18,227 nt of DNA from an uncultured Candidatus Saccharibacteria bacterium (GCA_937958235.1 CALFGG010000011.1:1-18227), one strand, 5' to 3'; positions 6,820-14,086 are shown, counted from the stretch's first letter. Notes: generated from the letters alone by a model not told the origin. Program-made: numbers and translations.

Positions 6820-7191
6820 ATGGCTGATATTAAAAAATTAGCTGAAGAACTAGTAAATCTTACCGTTCTTGAAGTTAACGAACTCAAAAATACTCTTAAG
6901 GATGAATATGGTATTGAGCCTGCTGCTGCCGCTGTTGCTGTTGCTGCTGCTCCTGCCGCTGCTTCTGAAGAAGAAAGCAAGTCTGAATTCAACGTTGTTC
7001 TTAAAGACGCTGGTGCTCAGAAGATCGCTGTAATCAAGGCTGTTAAAGAGGCTACTGGCCTTGGTCTTGGTGAAGCAAAAGCTATCGTTGATGGTGCTCC
7101 TGCAACTGTCAAGGAAAAAGTTAAGAAAGATGAAGCTGAAGCTCTCAAGAAAACTCTTGAAGAAGCCGGCGCTGTTGTTGAATTAGCTTAA
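6820..7191 (+). CDS. rplL: 50S ribosomal protein L7/L12
   Basis: A 123-aa stalk protein that recruits and activates translational GTPases. The N-terminal dimerisation domain (MADIKKLAEELVNLTVLEVNELKNTL in outline, residues 1 to about 33) is followed by an Ala-rich hinge (AAAAVAVAAAPAAASEEES, about 36-55). The globular C-terminal domain (about 56-123) has the conserved K-I-x-V-I-K-x-V-[KR]-E-x-T-G-L-G-L-x-E-A-K factor-binding helix pair. Length is standard. The ATG at 6820 is preceded by AAAGG at an 8-base spacing. It is second in the rplJ-rplL operon, which ends at the terminator 7219-7246. Confidence 0.97.
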   Translation: MADIKKLAEELVNLTVLEVNELKNTLKDEYGIEPAAAAVAVAAAPAAASEEESKSEFNVVLKDAGAQKIAVIKAVKEATGLGLGEAKAIVDGAPATVKEKVKKDEAEALKKTLEEAGAVVELA

Positions 7192-7218
7192 TTAAAAACC
7201 GAGTCTACGAATTTATTT

Positions 7219-7246
7219 AAAAAATACCCTTCGGGGTATTTTTTGT
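7219..7246 (+). terminator. intrinsic terminator of rplJ-rplL
   Basis: A stem of 11 base pairs (AAAAAATACCC / GGGTATTTTTT) capped by a TTCG tetraloop and ending in a T run, 28 bases after the rplL stop. It is a classical Rho-independent terminator. Confidence 0.9.
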
Positions 7247-7329
7247 TGGATAAATTACGTGTAGTGAAATATTACGTCTAGATTGCCATAAACGTTGTAA
7301 AAATAATGTTGTAATATTTATACAAACCT

Positions 7330-7359
7330 TTGCTTTATCTATTATGCTTGTGGTAGACT
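7330..7359 (+). promoter_or_regulatory. candidate promoter of the 548-aa BspA-like gene
   Basis: TTGCTT (7330-7335), an 18-base spacer and TAGACT (7354-7359) preceded by TGG form an extended -10 promoter that would start only about 4 bases before the ATG at 7370. An alternative -10 TATTAT lies at 7340-7345. The upstream segment 7308-7324 contains a small symmetry, TTGTA...TACAA. Which element is used cannot be decided from sequence. Confidence 0.35.
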
Positions 7360-7369
7360 GGTGGTAATC

Positions 7370-9016
7370 ATGATAGTAAAAATTAAAAGCACTATTCAAA
7401 TTAAACAGATTAGTGGCTTGATTTTTTTACTTATATGCTTCTTTGTATGTAATAATCACAACGTTTTTGCTGAATCACTTTCAATGACTTTGAATGGTGT
7501 GGATGCGGGAAATGAATTGAATTTTAATTTTGATAAGGGGTCGCACGAAGCCGCAAAAGTACGTGATGTTTTGATGAATGTTCGGACGGATAATCGTTCT
7601 GGATATAAGGTGATGATATCTAGCGCTGGGGCAGACTCGATTCTTAAACCAAGCCAATCGGATAATACGGGTAGAATTATGCCGCTTAGCACCAGTAAGA
7701 CTCTTGCAAATTTTAGCGAGAAAGAATGGGGCGTATCGATTGATCAGATGAACTTTTTGGCGCTTCCTGGTAGTAGTTCACCAATGTTGGTGGTAAATAA
7801 GACTACGGCAAGTGCGCCAGGAATTGGTGATAGCTCGGGTGCAGGGATCCCAAAGATTAGTGTTGGAGTACGCGCTGGTGGAGATCTGGTTGAGGATACC
7901 TATAGCGGTAACATCTTGATAACTGTGATCACGAATCCAGTCTTGAAAACGGCGACGTTCAAGAAAAATAGTATACATAATACGCCTTTGTATAGTGGAG
8001 GCAATAATTATCGCGCACCTTTTTTGCGATGCCCTACTACTCTATATACCTTTCAGAGAACTAATCAGCTGAAAGCCGGTATTAGTAATAATAGTAGTTT
8101 TAACGAAGCTGAAACAGGATCAGATCTCCCTATTTATGTGTGGAATGATTACAAAGGTGGGAAGAATTATGTATATTGGTATTCTGAGGCGGATATTGTA
8201 TATGCGCCGGAAGATGCAACCTTGTGGTTAAGTAGGGTGGCTAGTTTTAAAAGAAATAATGCGTCCTGCTTTAGTGAAATTGACCTTGACGGGATTGATT
8301 TTTCGAAGACCGAGAAGATGGATTCAATATTCCTTCAAGATACTAATGCATTGCTTAGTACGAGCCCAAATTTAAAAATTTTACACCTCGAAAATATTAA
8401 TGCTGCAAAAAATGCGGAGGCAGCTTTTGCATATACTAATTTGAGGGGACTTGATATGTCTAAGGTAACCTTTGAGAATGCCACGAGCTTTATGCATACA
8501 TTTTATAAGGCAACGGCAGATGTTAATGCAGATTTCTCTAACCTAAAGGGCGGCAATGTGACAACAACGGAGAAAATGTTCTATATGTTTAAAGGGCCAC
8601 AGAATTTGTCTCTTTCAAGCCTTAATACTAGTGCTGTTACTAATATGAAGGATATGTTTAGGAATCTAGCGGCAACAAAAAGTATTGATACGTCGAGTTT
8701 TAATACTGAAAACGTAACAGATATGAATGGGATGTTTGCAGCCATGTCTTATGTTGAAACTATTGATGTGTCTGGTTTTAATACGAAGAATGTAACGGAT
8801 ATGAGTATGATGTTTTATTCGAATAGTTGGCTTAAAACGATTTATGGGCCAGAGGAATTTGATAGAACAAATCTTTCAATTTCGACTAATATGTTTGGAA
8901 GTTGTAGCCATCTTGTTGGTGGCGCTAACTGGTCATATAGTGCAGCAGATGCAGATGCGACATATGCGAGGATTGGCAAGCCTGGCCTTAGAGGTTACTT
9001 CAAGGCGAAGCCTTAG
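7370..9016 (+). CDS. secreted BspA/DUF285 repeat protein (548 aa)
   Basis: A secreted repeat protein. Residues 1-34 are a Sec signal peptide: Lys-rich start, hydrophobic core GLIFLLICFFVC, predicted cleavage after NVFA. Residues about 35-190 form a beta-rich domain with RTDNRSGYKVMIS, an EKEWGVSID turn and a terminal strand YSGNILITVITN. After a middle region with the motif WYSEADIVYAPED come BspA-type DUF285 repeats from about 300 to 512, clearest in FNTENVTDMNGMFAAMSYVE and FNTKNVTDMSMMFYSNSWLK. It ends YARIGKPGLRGYF, similar to the end of many DUF285 proteins. No LPXTG signal or C-terminal membrane helix is present. The frame also offers GTG at 7361; I prefer the ATG at 7370, though neither has a strong ribosome-binding site. 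DUF285 proteins are usually surface or secreted factors; an adhesion role here is inference. A paralogue lies convergently downstream. Confidence 0.85.
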   Translation: MIVKIKSTIQIKQISGLIFLLICFFVCNNHNVFAESLSMTLNGVDAGNELNFNFDKGSHEAAKVRDVLMNVRTDNRSGYKVMISSAGADSILKPSQSDNTGRIMPLSTSKTLANFSEKEWGVSIDQMNFLALPGSSSPMLVVNKTTASAPGIGDSSGAGIPKISVGVRAGGDLVEDTYSGNILITVITNPVLKTATFKKNSIHNTPLYSGGNNYRAPFLRCPTTLYTFQRTNQLKAGISNNSSFNEAETGSDLPIYVWNDYKGGKNYVYWYSEADIVYAPEDATLWLSRVASFKRNNASCFSEIDLDGIDFSKTEKMDSIFLQDTNALLSTSPNLKILHLENINAAKNAEAAFAYTNLRGLDMSKVTFENATSFMHTFYKATADVNADFSNLKGGNVTTTEKMFYMFKGPQNLSLSSLNTSAVTNMKDMFRNLAATKSIDTSSFNTENVTDMNGMFAAMSYVETIDVSGFNTKNVTDMSMMFYSNSWLKTIYGPEEFDRTNLSISTNMFGSCSHLVGGANWSYSAADADATYARIGKPGLRGYFKAKP

Positions 9017-9033
9017 AAAGTAACAAAATCAAT

Positions 9034-9059
9034 ATCCGCCCTGCAGTGGCGGATTTTTT
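9034..9059 (+). terminator. intrinsic terminator of the 548-aa BspA-like gene
   Basis: ATCCGCC and GGCGGAT form a 7-base-pair GC-rich stem around a 7-base loop, followed by a run of six T, 17 bases after the stop codon. Confidence 0.85.
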
Positions 9060-9342
9060 AGTTTGTTTAAGCTTAACTTTGGACTATGGAATGAGAAGAG
9101 ATATTAACGATTATGGATGTATGCGAGGGTGGCAAAATTTTAGGTACAATTCTCGCCGAGTTCCGAGACTATGTCGACGTTGACATGACTAATAATCTTT
9201 TGAGAGATTATGTGGGTATATGATGACGTATATTAATAGTCAAGATGTTTATGTATTAAAAGCTTAATATCAGATGACCAGTAGTGGGTTTTAAATATGA
9301 AAGACACTTAGTGAGACACGCGGAATATTGACAACTAATAGT
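9060..9342. other. intergenic stretch between convergent BspA-like genes, with a possible 36-codon ORF
   Basis: No recognisable gene lies here. The longest open frame I see is on the plus strand at 9113-9223: 36 codons starting MDVCEGGKILGTILAEFRDY and ending at TGA. It has only a weak purine-rich sequence upstream and no known similarity, so it may be chance or a relic. Inside it, 9171-9186 reads ATGTCGACGTTGACAT, a near-perfect 16-base palindrome. A short hairpin (ATAATCT / AGATTAT) follows at about 9191-9211. The stretch could host a small RNA or a decayed gene, but nothing proves either. Confidence 0.3.
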
Positions 9343-9370
9343 AAAATAGGACACCTTGGTGTCCTATTTT
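9343..9370 (-). terminator. terminator of the 954-aa BspA-like gene
   Basis: Perfect 13-base arms AAAATAGGACACC / GGTGTCCTATTTT around a two-base centre, 43 bases beyond the stop of the minus-strand gene. The symmetrical stem has T-rich sequence on both sides and could act in both directions. Confidence 0.75.
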
Positions 9371-9412
9371 ATGGCTAGAGGTTTCTTAAGATATTAATAG
9401 TTTTGTTGGCTA

Positions 9413-12277
9413 TCACTTTCGCCAGAAGGCGCCTGGAGCGGCGGATCCGCCATCGATGCGAGCGTGAGCAATGCTGCTGGCTGGGACGGAAGATCCGGCC
9501 TGACCACGGTATGAACCGCCAATGGCAAAGATATTATTATATTTTGTAACATTGGTAGTGACGAAGCTATCGGAGGCGTAGATTTTGGTAATCCAGGTTG
9601 AGCCGCTAAACATATCCGACATATCGGTGGCACTGCTGGTATTCCAGTTGGTGAGATCCACTTCATAAAGCCAAGTATAGTCGAAAGTTGAGCTAAAGTC
9701 TGTGACATTATGAACATCTAAATCACTCAGATCAAGATAGGAGACATAGGTATCGAAAAATAATTTGGACATGTTTTTGACATTAGAGGTATTGAGACTA
9801 ATTTTTACATGCTGATTTTTCATAAAACCAGAGGAGTTGCCAGAGAACATGGCTTGCATATTTTCGACGGCACTGGTGTCGAATCCAGTAAGGTCGATTT
9901 CGGTAATTTCGCCGAGGCCTGAGAAGGCAAAGCTGGTATCTTTGAGGTTAGGAGCGGTAATTTTGGGGGCTTTAATTTTTGTAATACTACAGTTGCCATG
10001 GAAAAGGGATTTGAGAGTAGTAAGTGCAGGAGCATTCTGAGTGGCGGCTGGCCAAATAACTTCACTTGGCCCCGGTGATGAGCTACTGACGCATTCTTTT
10101 CCCTCTTCGTTGGTGCCATAAGCTTTGAACATTTTTGACATATTTACGGCGCTAGCAAAGGAGAAGTTTGAAAGGTCAACTGGATAGGGTGAGCTGCCTT
10201 CAAACATGCTTTCCATGGTAGTTACGTGACTGGTATCAAATAATGGCGAGAATGTGACGGTGTCTCTAATTCTAGCATCATAGAACATATAGGAGAGATC
10301 TTTTACATGGGTAGCTTTAAGAAGTGGAGTGATTGTATTAATTGGTACACCGAAAGTAACAAACATATGATTCATGTCAAGCGCACTAGTTGTGTCTAAT
10401 TTATCTATATTATTAATTTCTGTGAGATAGCGGAGTTCTGCAAACATGTAACTAAAGTCGGTAACATTACTAGTATTAAACACCTGAGGTAGAGTAATCT
10501 TTTCGATATAGCCGGCTCCTTTAAACATACTTTTGACACCAGTGAGTTCGCCTGTGTGGATTCTTCCAAGGTCAACTTCTTTTATGTAGCATCCTTCGAA
10601 CATGGATGCCATGTTGGTGATATGGCTACCGTCCATGTCCTGAGAATTAAGGGTTAGGTTTGCAATATGACTATCGGCAAACATGGAAGAAAGGTCTTCG
10701 GCGTTAGTGAATTTTATACTAGAAAGGTTGGCTTCGGTGAGCGAAGTAGTATTTTTGAAGAAATTAGAGAAGTCTTTGACTTTATCGAATTTAACATTTT
10801 TGAGGTCTATGGAAGATATTTTAGCGTTTTCAAACATTGACTTAGCGTTTTCGACGTCTTTAAAGTTAGTATTAGTGAAGTCTATAGTGGAGGCTTGTGA
10901 ATTAGTAAACATGTAGGAGGCGTCGGTTACCTTCTCGAAGGTTGCCTTGGAAAGATCGATGCTTCCTGCCTTGGAGTCTTTAAACATATTGGCGGTCGAA
11001 GTAGTATTTTTAAAGGAAGATTTTGAGAGGTCAATGGGGCTGATGGCGGAATTTTCAAAGACGGAAGTTGCATCTGTCGCTTCGCTAATTTCCCATGAAG
11101 AGAGATCAGCGGCAGAGAGGCTTTCGGTATTACGGAAGGCACGTGCGATATTATTTGCATGTTTGGCAAAAGAGATGTCGCCTACATTTGAAATAGTGGA
11201 ATCTTCAAATGCTGATTCGATATTTTTAACTGGTGAGTCTTTTAGGTACGGGGTAAAATTTGAGACATCAATTGCATTGTTATTCCAGGCTCTAGTTTTA
11301 TAAAACATGTGAGAAATATTGTTGACTTTAGAAAAATTGAGCAATTTGTCGGTGCGACCGTCGTTAAAAGTGAAATTTAAATTATAGCCAGTATCTGTGA
11401 GGCCAGCAAACATATATGAAAGATCTTCTGGAAAGATCATTTCGGTAGCTTTAGACCAAATGCAAATATTATCCCAGCTGCCACGGCTAACAGCCATATA
11501 AACATCAGCTTCAGAATCGGGGGTAGAAATTTTAACTGTTTTTTCTGGGGTGATATTGTTATTGCATTTTTTTCGGCCGACAGTAATGGTGAGATCGGGG
11601 TAGTATTTTTGTTCAGCAGGGATCTGGGTTTCTGGATCTGAGGCAACTGCTGGATCAGTAACACCGAGAGCGTGGCGAAGAGCCACGTTAAATTCACGTC
11701 CAGTAACGATTTTGGCTTTCAACTCCTGTTCGGAAAGAACGGTGAAGACAATCTTGCCCTGATAATCACCGGATGGAACTTTACTGTCAAGGCGCATGCC
11801 GATGTTTAGTTTGAAGTTATCATCAGAAGGATTGTCGGTGGAGGTGAGTAGGGCTGGAGTGCTGAGTTTTGGAATGTAATTATAATAGTGGTTGTCAGTA
11901 TCTTCGGTATTGTAACCGTACTGGTTTTTCATATCATCAATAAAATTATTGTTGCCGGAAACCGAATTAATCTTAAAAGTGTTTAAAGGATCTGTACTAG
12001 AAAGAGCAGAGTCTTCAGTGCCACCGGAAATGTAAAGTTCATAGCCGGTATCACTATCGGTTTTGACATTAACATTAAGAGAGCGAAAATAATTGGTACC
12101 ATCTTTTGTTGGGGTGGCTTGATTAATAGTAGCATTGCCAGTAATGGCTATAGAAGTATTTACTGCAAATACGCTTTGTTGTGAAAACAACAGCATTCCA
12201 ATGAGGGAAAATAATAAAGTAGAGACCGCATTCAGACAATATTTTTGATAGTTGCTAGTTATTTTTCCTAAGAACAT
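9413..12277 (-). CDS. large secreted BspA/DUF285 repeat protein (954 aa)
   Basis: A second, larger relative of the gene at 7370-9016. Residues 1-38 are a signal peptide with cleavage predicted after QQSVFA. Residues about 39-185 form the same beta-rich domain (VNVKTDSDTGYELYIS, NQYGYNTED, GDYQGKIVFTVLSE). A linker with IWSKATEMIFPED leads into some 20-25 DUF285/BspA repeats from about 285 to 905, with the pattern hydrophobic-D-L-S-x-F-x-[TS]-x-x-[VA]-x-[DN]-M-x-x-M-F. The end ARIDGGSAAPGAFW matches the typical C-terminal cap. There is no LPXTG motif or C-terminal membrane anchor. The gene ends with tandem stops TGA TAG, showing that TGA is not reassigned. The ATG at 12277 has no clear ribosome-binding site. 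It is probably a surface-exposed elongated solenoid; host-cell binding is inference from the family. Confidence 0.88.
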   Translation of the reverse strand: MFLGKITSNYQKYCLNAVSTLLFSLIGMLLFSQQSVFAVNTSIAITGNATINQATPTKDGTNYFRSLNVNVKTDSDTGYELYISGGTEDSALSSTDPLNTFKINSVSGNNNFIDDMKNQYGYNTEDTDNHYYNYIPKLSTPALLTSTDNPSDDNFKLNIGMRLDSKVPSGDYQGKIVFTVLSEQELKAKIVTGREFNVALRHALGVTDPAVASDPETQIPAEQKYYPDLTITVGRKKCNNNITPEKTVKISTPDSEADVYMAVSRGSWDNICIWSKATEMIFPEDLSYMFAGLTDTGYNLNFTFNDGRTDKLLNFSKVNNISHMFYKTRAWNNNAIDVSNFTPYLKDSPVKNIESAFEDSTISNVGDISFAKHANNIARAFRNTESLSAADLSSWEISEATDATSVFENSAISPIDLSKSSFKNTTSTANMFKDSKAGSIDLSKATFEKVTDASYMFTNSQASTIDFTNTNFKDVENAKSMFENAKISSIDLKNVKFDKVKDFSNFFKNTTSLTEANLSSIKFTNAEDLSSMFADSHIANLTLNSQDMDGSHITNMASMFEGCYIKEVDLGRIHTGELTGVKSMFKGAGYIEKITLPQVFNTSNVTDFSYMFAELRYLTEINNIDKLDTTSALDMNHMFVTFGVPINTITPLLKATHVKDLSYMFYDARIRDTVTFSPLFDTSHVTTMESMFEGSSPYPVDLSNFSFASAVNMSKMFKAYGTNEEGKECVSSSSPGPSEVIWPAATQNAPALTTLKSLFHGNCSITKIKAPKITAPNLKDTSFAFSGLGEITEIDLTGFDTSAVENMQAMFSGNSSGFMKNQHVKISLNTSNVKNMSKLFFDTYVSYLDLSDLDVHNVTDFSSTFDYTWLYEVDLTNWNTSSATDMSDMFSGSTWITKIYASDSFVTTNVTKYNNIFAIGGSYRGQAGSSVPASSIAHARIDGGSAAPGAFWRK

Positions 12278-12341
12278 ATGCTTTTTTTCGTAGATTATTT
12301 AATATTACTATTTAAAAACGCTGTGTTTTTTACTTGTGTTT

Positions 12342-12350
12342 ATTTTAGCA
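12342..12350 (-). promoter_or_regulatory. candidate extended -10 promoter of the 954-aa BspA-like gene
   Basis: On the minus strand TGCTAAAAT (TGn plus TAAAAT) lies 65 bases upstream of the ATG, with a weak TTCCAA 16 bases before the hexamer. A second candidate lies further upstream: TTTACA (12479-12474), 16 bases, then TATAAA (12457-12452). The roughly 290-base space between the rplA terminator region and this gene holds nothing else recognisable apart from very AT-rich sequence. Confidence 0.45.
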
Positions 12351-12516
12351 TAGTATTTTATCATTGGAAGGGTTTAGTGGTTATTTATTCCTTTAACAGA
12401 GAATATTGTTGTAAAAAATGTATGTAATTATCACAATAATGCTTATGTTTATTTATAACAATGCGTTAGTTTTTGTAAAATATGTTTTTACTTGTTCTGG
12501 CTTTTTTTGTTGTAAT

Positions 12517-12550
12517 AAAAAAATATACCACCCGATGGTGGCATATTTTT
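12517..12550 (-). terminator. intrinsic terminator of rplK-rplA
   Basis: A long stem with core CCACC / GGTGG, a four-base loop and one A-C mismatch, extended by A/T pairs, lies 16 bases after the rplA stop. On the minus strand it is followed by seven T. Confidence 0.88.
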
Positions 12551-12565
12551 CTGACCGGAGTCTAA

Positions 12566-13480
12566 TTAGTTGTAAATGTTTTCAACAGCAATGGATGGAC
12601 CCATGGTTGATGAAACAAAGATACTCTTAATATATTGTCCCTTGAGAGAGGCAGGCTTCATTGATTTTAATGAATCAAGGAAGGCGGTAGCGTTCTCAAG
12701 TAATTGAGTTTCGGTAAAGTTAGTTTTACCAAGACCAAGGTGGACAATGGCCTGTTTGTCGACACGATATTCGATCTTACCAGCCTTAGATTCTTTGACT
12801 GCCTTTTCGATGTCAGCGGTAACAGTACCAGCCTTTGGATTTGGCATGAGACCTTTTGGACCTAAGAGACGGGCGAATTTACCGAGTTTTGGCATGTAAG
12901 CAGGGGTAGAAATAAGAATATCAAAATTGATAATTCCCTTCTCTAGTTGCTTGATAAATTCGACATCTTCAGCAATATCAGCACCAGCTGCTTTGGCTTT
13001 TTTGCACTCATCTTCGGGAGCAAAGACAGCGACACGAACTTCTTTACCATTACCGTGAGGCAGGACAAGAGTGGTGCGGATGTTTTGATCTGCCTGGCGT
13101 GGATCAACACCAAGACGGGTGTGAATCTCAATGGTGGCAGCAAACTTTGCTGGATTGGTTTTGACTGCAAGAGCAATCGCTTCTGCTAGGGTGTAGAACT
13201 GAGCATGATCGATGTCTTTGTAGGCGGCTTGGTATTTCTTGCCGCGGCGCTCTAGAATGGAGCGAGTGACTGGTTTTTCACCTTTTGGCTTAACTTCGAG
13301 TTCAGCTAATTTGTTTTCAGCTGCACGAGCCTTGCGCTCTTCTTCAGCTTTGACTTCCTCGACGTGTTTCTTAGATTTTTTACCAGCTTTGGCAAATTTT
13401 TCAGCAGTTTCTGGGGTTTCAGTAACCTCGACAGTTTCGGAAACAACCATTTCTTCTGCCTTGATATTTTCTTCAGCCAT
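12566..13480 (-). CDS. rplA: 50S ribosomal protein L1 with a long charged N-terminal extension
   Basis: A 304-aa protein. The L1 fold occupies about residues 75-304: RGKKYQAAYKDIDHAQFYTL, the RNA-binding and hinge motifs, KLGKFARLLGPKGLMPNPKAGTV in outline, and TETQLLENATAFLDSLKSMKP. L1 forms the mobile stalk that guides deacylated tRNA from the E site and often represses its own mRNA. Normal L1 is about 230 aa and starts near the RGKKY segment; here some 75 residues rich in Glu, Lys and Ala precede it and are probably disordered or helical. The ATG at 13480 has AAAGGA six bases upstream. The open frame continues to 13534, but that part lacks a better site. It is second gene after rplK, 80 bases downstream, and is followed by a strong terminator. 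The extension is directly readable; its role is unknown. Confidence 0.95.
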   Translation of the reverse strand: MAEENIKAEEMVVSETVEVTETPETAEKFAKAGKKSKKHVEEVKAEEERKARAAENKLAELEVKPKGEKPVTRSILERRGKKYQAAYKDIDHAQFYTLAEAIALAVKTNPAKFAATIEIHTRLGVDPRQADQNIRTTLVLPHGNGKEVRVAVFAPEDECKKAKAAGADIAEDVEFIKQLEKGIINFDILISTPAYMPKLGKFARLLGPKGLMPNPKAGTVTADIEKAVKESKAGKIEYRVDKQAIVHLGLGKTNFTETQLLENATAFLDSLKSMKPASLKGQYIKSIFVSSTMGPSIAVENIYN

Positions 13481-13504
13481 ATTATTCCTTTCTGTGGTAG
13501 TAAC

Positions 13505-13528
13505 GGGTTGATAAAACTTTTTCAACCC
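13505..13528 (-). promoter_or_regulatory. hairpin in the rplK-rplA intergenic leader
   Basis: On the minus strand GGGTTGA and TCAACCC form a 7-base-pair stem with a 10-base AT-rich loop, 25 bases before the rplA start. The octamer CCCGTTAC at its 3' side (13507-13500) recurs in the rplK leader at 14020-14013. There is no T run, so it is not a terminator. It could be a translational control site for L1 or L11; this is inference. Confidence 0.5.
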
Positions 13529-13560
13529 TCCCATGATTAATGTTAGTTTGAATAAATAAA

Positions 13561-13986
13561 TTATTCAGCGATTTCGACACCCATTGAACGGGCAGTACCA
13601 GCGATAACTTTGATGGCACCTTCAAGATCAATAGCGTTAAGTTGCTCCATCTTGATATTTGCGATTTTCTCTAGTTGTTCGCGAGTGATTTTTCCAACTT
13701 TTTCGGTGTTTGGACGACCGGAACCTTTTTGAAGTTTTAGCTCTTCACGGATTAGGTCATCGACTGGCTGGCCGAGACAAGTCCATGCGAAAGTGCGATC
13801 TTCGAAAACCTGGATGTGGACAATAACGTTTTTACCGTTGTAATCTTTGGTTTTCTCGTTAAATGGATTGATGAAATCCATCATGTTGAGACCCCACTGA
13901 CCAAGAGTTGAACCAACTGGAGGTCCTGCGGTGGCTTTACCACCAGGGATGCGTAACTTTAAGTTACCAATTACTTTTTTTGCCAT
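13561..13986 (-). CDS. rplK: 50S ribosomal protein L11
   Basis: A 141-aa L11, which binds the 23S rRNA GTPase-associated centre at the base of the L10/L12 stalk. It begins MAKKVIGNLKLRIPGGKATA. The N-terminal domain is recognisable but altered: the usual PPVGPALGQHGVNIMxF reads PPVGSTLGQWGLNMMDF, and the usual TKTPPA-like segment reads TCLGQPVDDL. The C-terminal rRNA-binding domain is well conserved (GSGRPNTEKVGKITREQLEKIA and GTARSMGVEI). Length is normal. The ATG at 13986 is preceded by AGGAG at an 11-base spacing. It is the first gene of rplK-rplA, with the promoter at 14024-14052 overlapping the end of the arc terminator. Confidence 0.96.
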   Translation of the reverse strand: MAKKVIGNLKLRIPGGKATAGPPVGSTLGQWGLNMMDFINPFNEKTKDYNGKNVIVHIQVFEDRTFAWTCLGQPVDDLIREELKLQKGSGRPNTEKVGKITREQLEKIANIKMEQLNAIDLEGAIKVIAGTARSMGVEIAE

Positions 13987-14023
13987 AATATTTTTACTCC
14001 TAATTAGAGCGCGTAACGGGATT

Positions 14024-14052
14024 ATTATACTATTTTTTGGGGAAAAAGTAAA
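14024..14052 (-). promoter_or_regulatory. sigma-70-type promoter of rplK-rplA
   Basis: On the minus strand TTTACT (14052-14047), a 17-base spacer and a perfect TATAAT (14029-14024). The -35 hexamer overlaps the 3' arm and T run of the arcC terminator, so the two transcription units are packed without free space. Confidence 0.78.
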
Positions 14053-14086
14053 CCACGAAACGTCAGAGTAACTATACGTGGTTTAC
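14043..14086 (-). terminator. intrinsic terminator of arcD-arcC
   Basis: GTAAACCACG (14048-14057) and CGTGGTTTAC (14077-14086) form a 10-base-pair stem with a long loop, followed on the minus strand by five T. It lies 30 bases after the arcC stop. Confidence 0.82.

Noticed and set aside
6699..6992. Antisense open frame opposite the start of rplL, Ala- and Ser-rich
   Set aside because: Its composition mirrors the Ala-rich hinge of L7/L12 read backwards. There is no ribosome-binding site or known similarity.
9413..9418. TGA reassignment as in Gracilibacteria/Absconditabacteria
   Set aside because: TGA ends the 954-aa gene at the expected C-terminal cap and is followed by TAG. Other genes end in TAA or TAG without in-frame TGA, so the standard bacterial code fits.
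9394..9717. Open frame of 107 codons on the minus strand overlapping the end of the 954-aa gene
   Set aside because: It lies in another frame of the clearly coding BspA gene, has no signal or domain, and is best explained as a shadow frame.
9413..12277. Repeats of the 954-aa gene as a DNA repeat array or CRISPR
   Set aside because: The periodicity is at protein level (DUF285 units of about 22-27 residues with diverged codons); there are no identical DNA repeats or spacers.
12418..12630. Plus-strand frame of 70 codons in the space after rplA
   Set aside because: It runs through the rplA terminator hairpin and into the rplA coding region on the opposite strand, and has no ribosome-binding site or recognisable domain.
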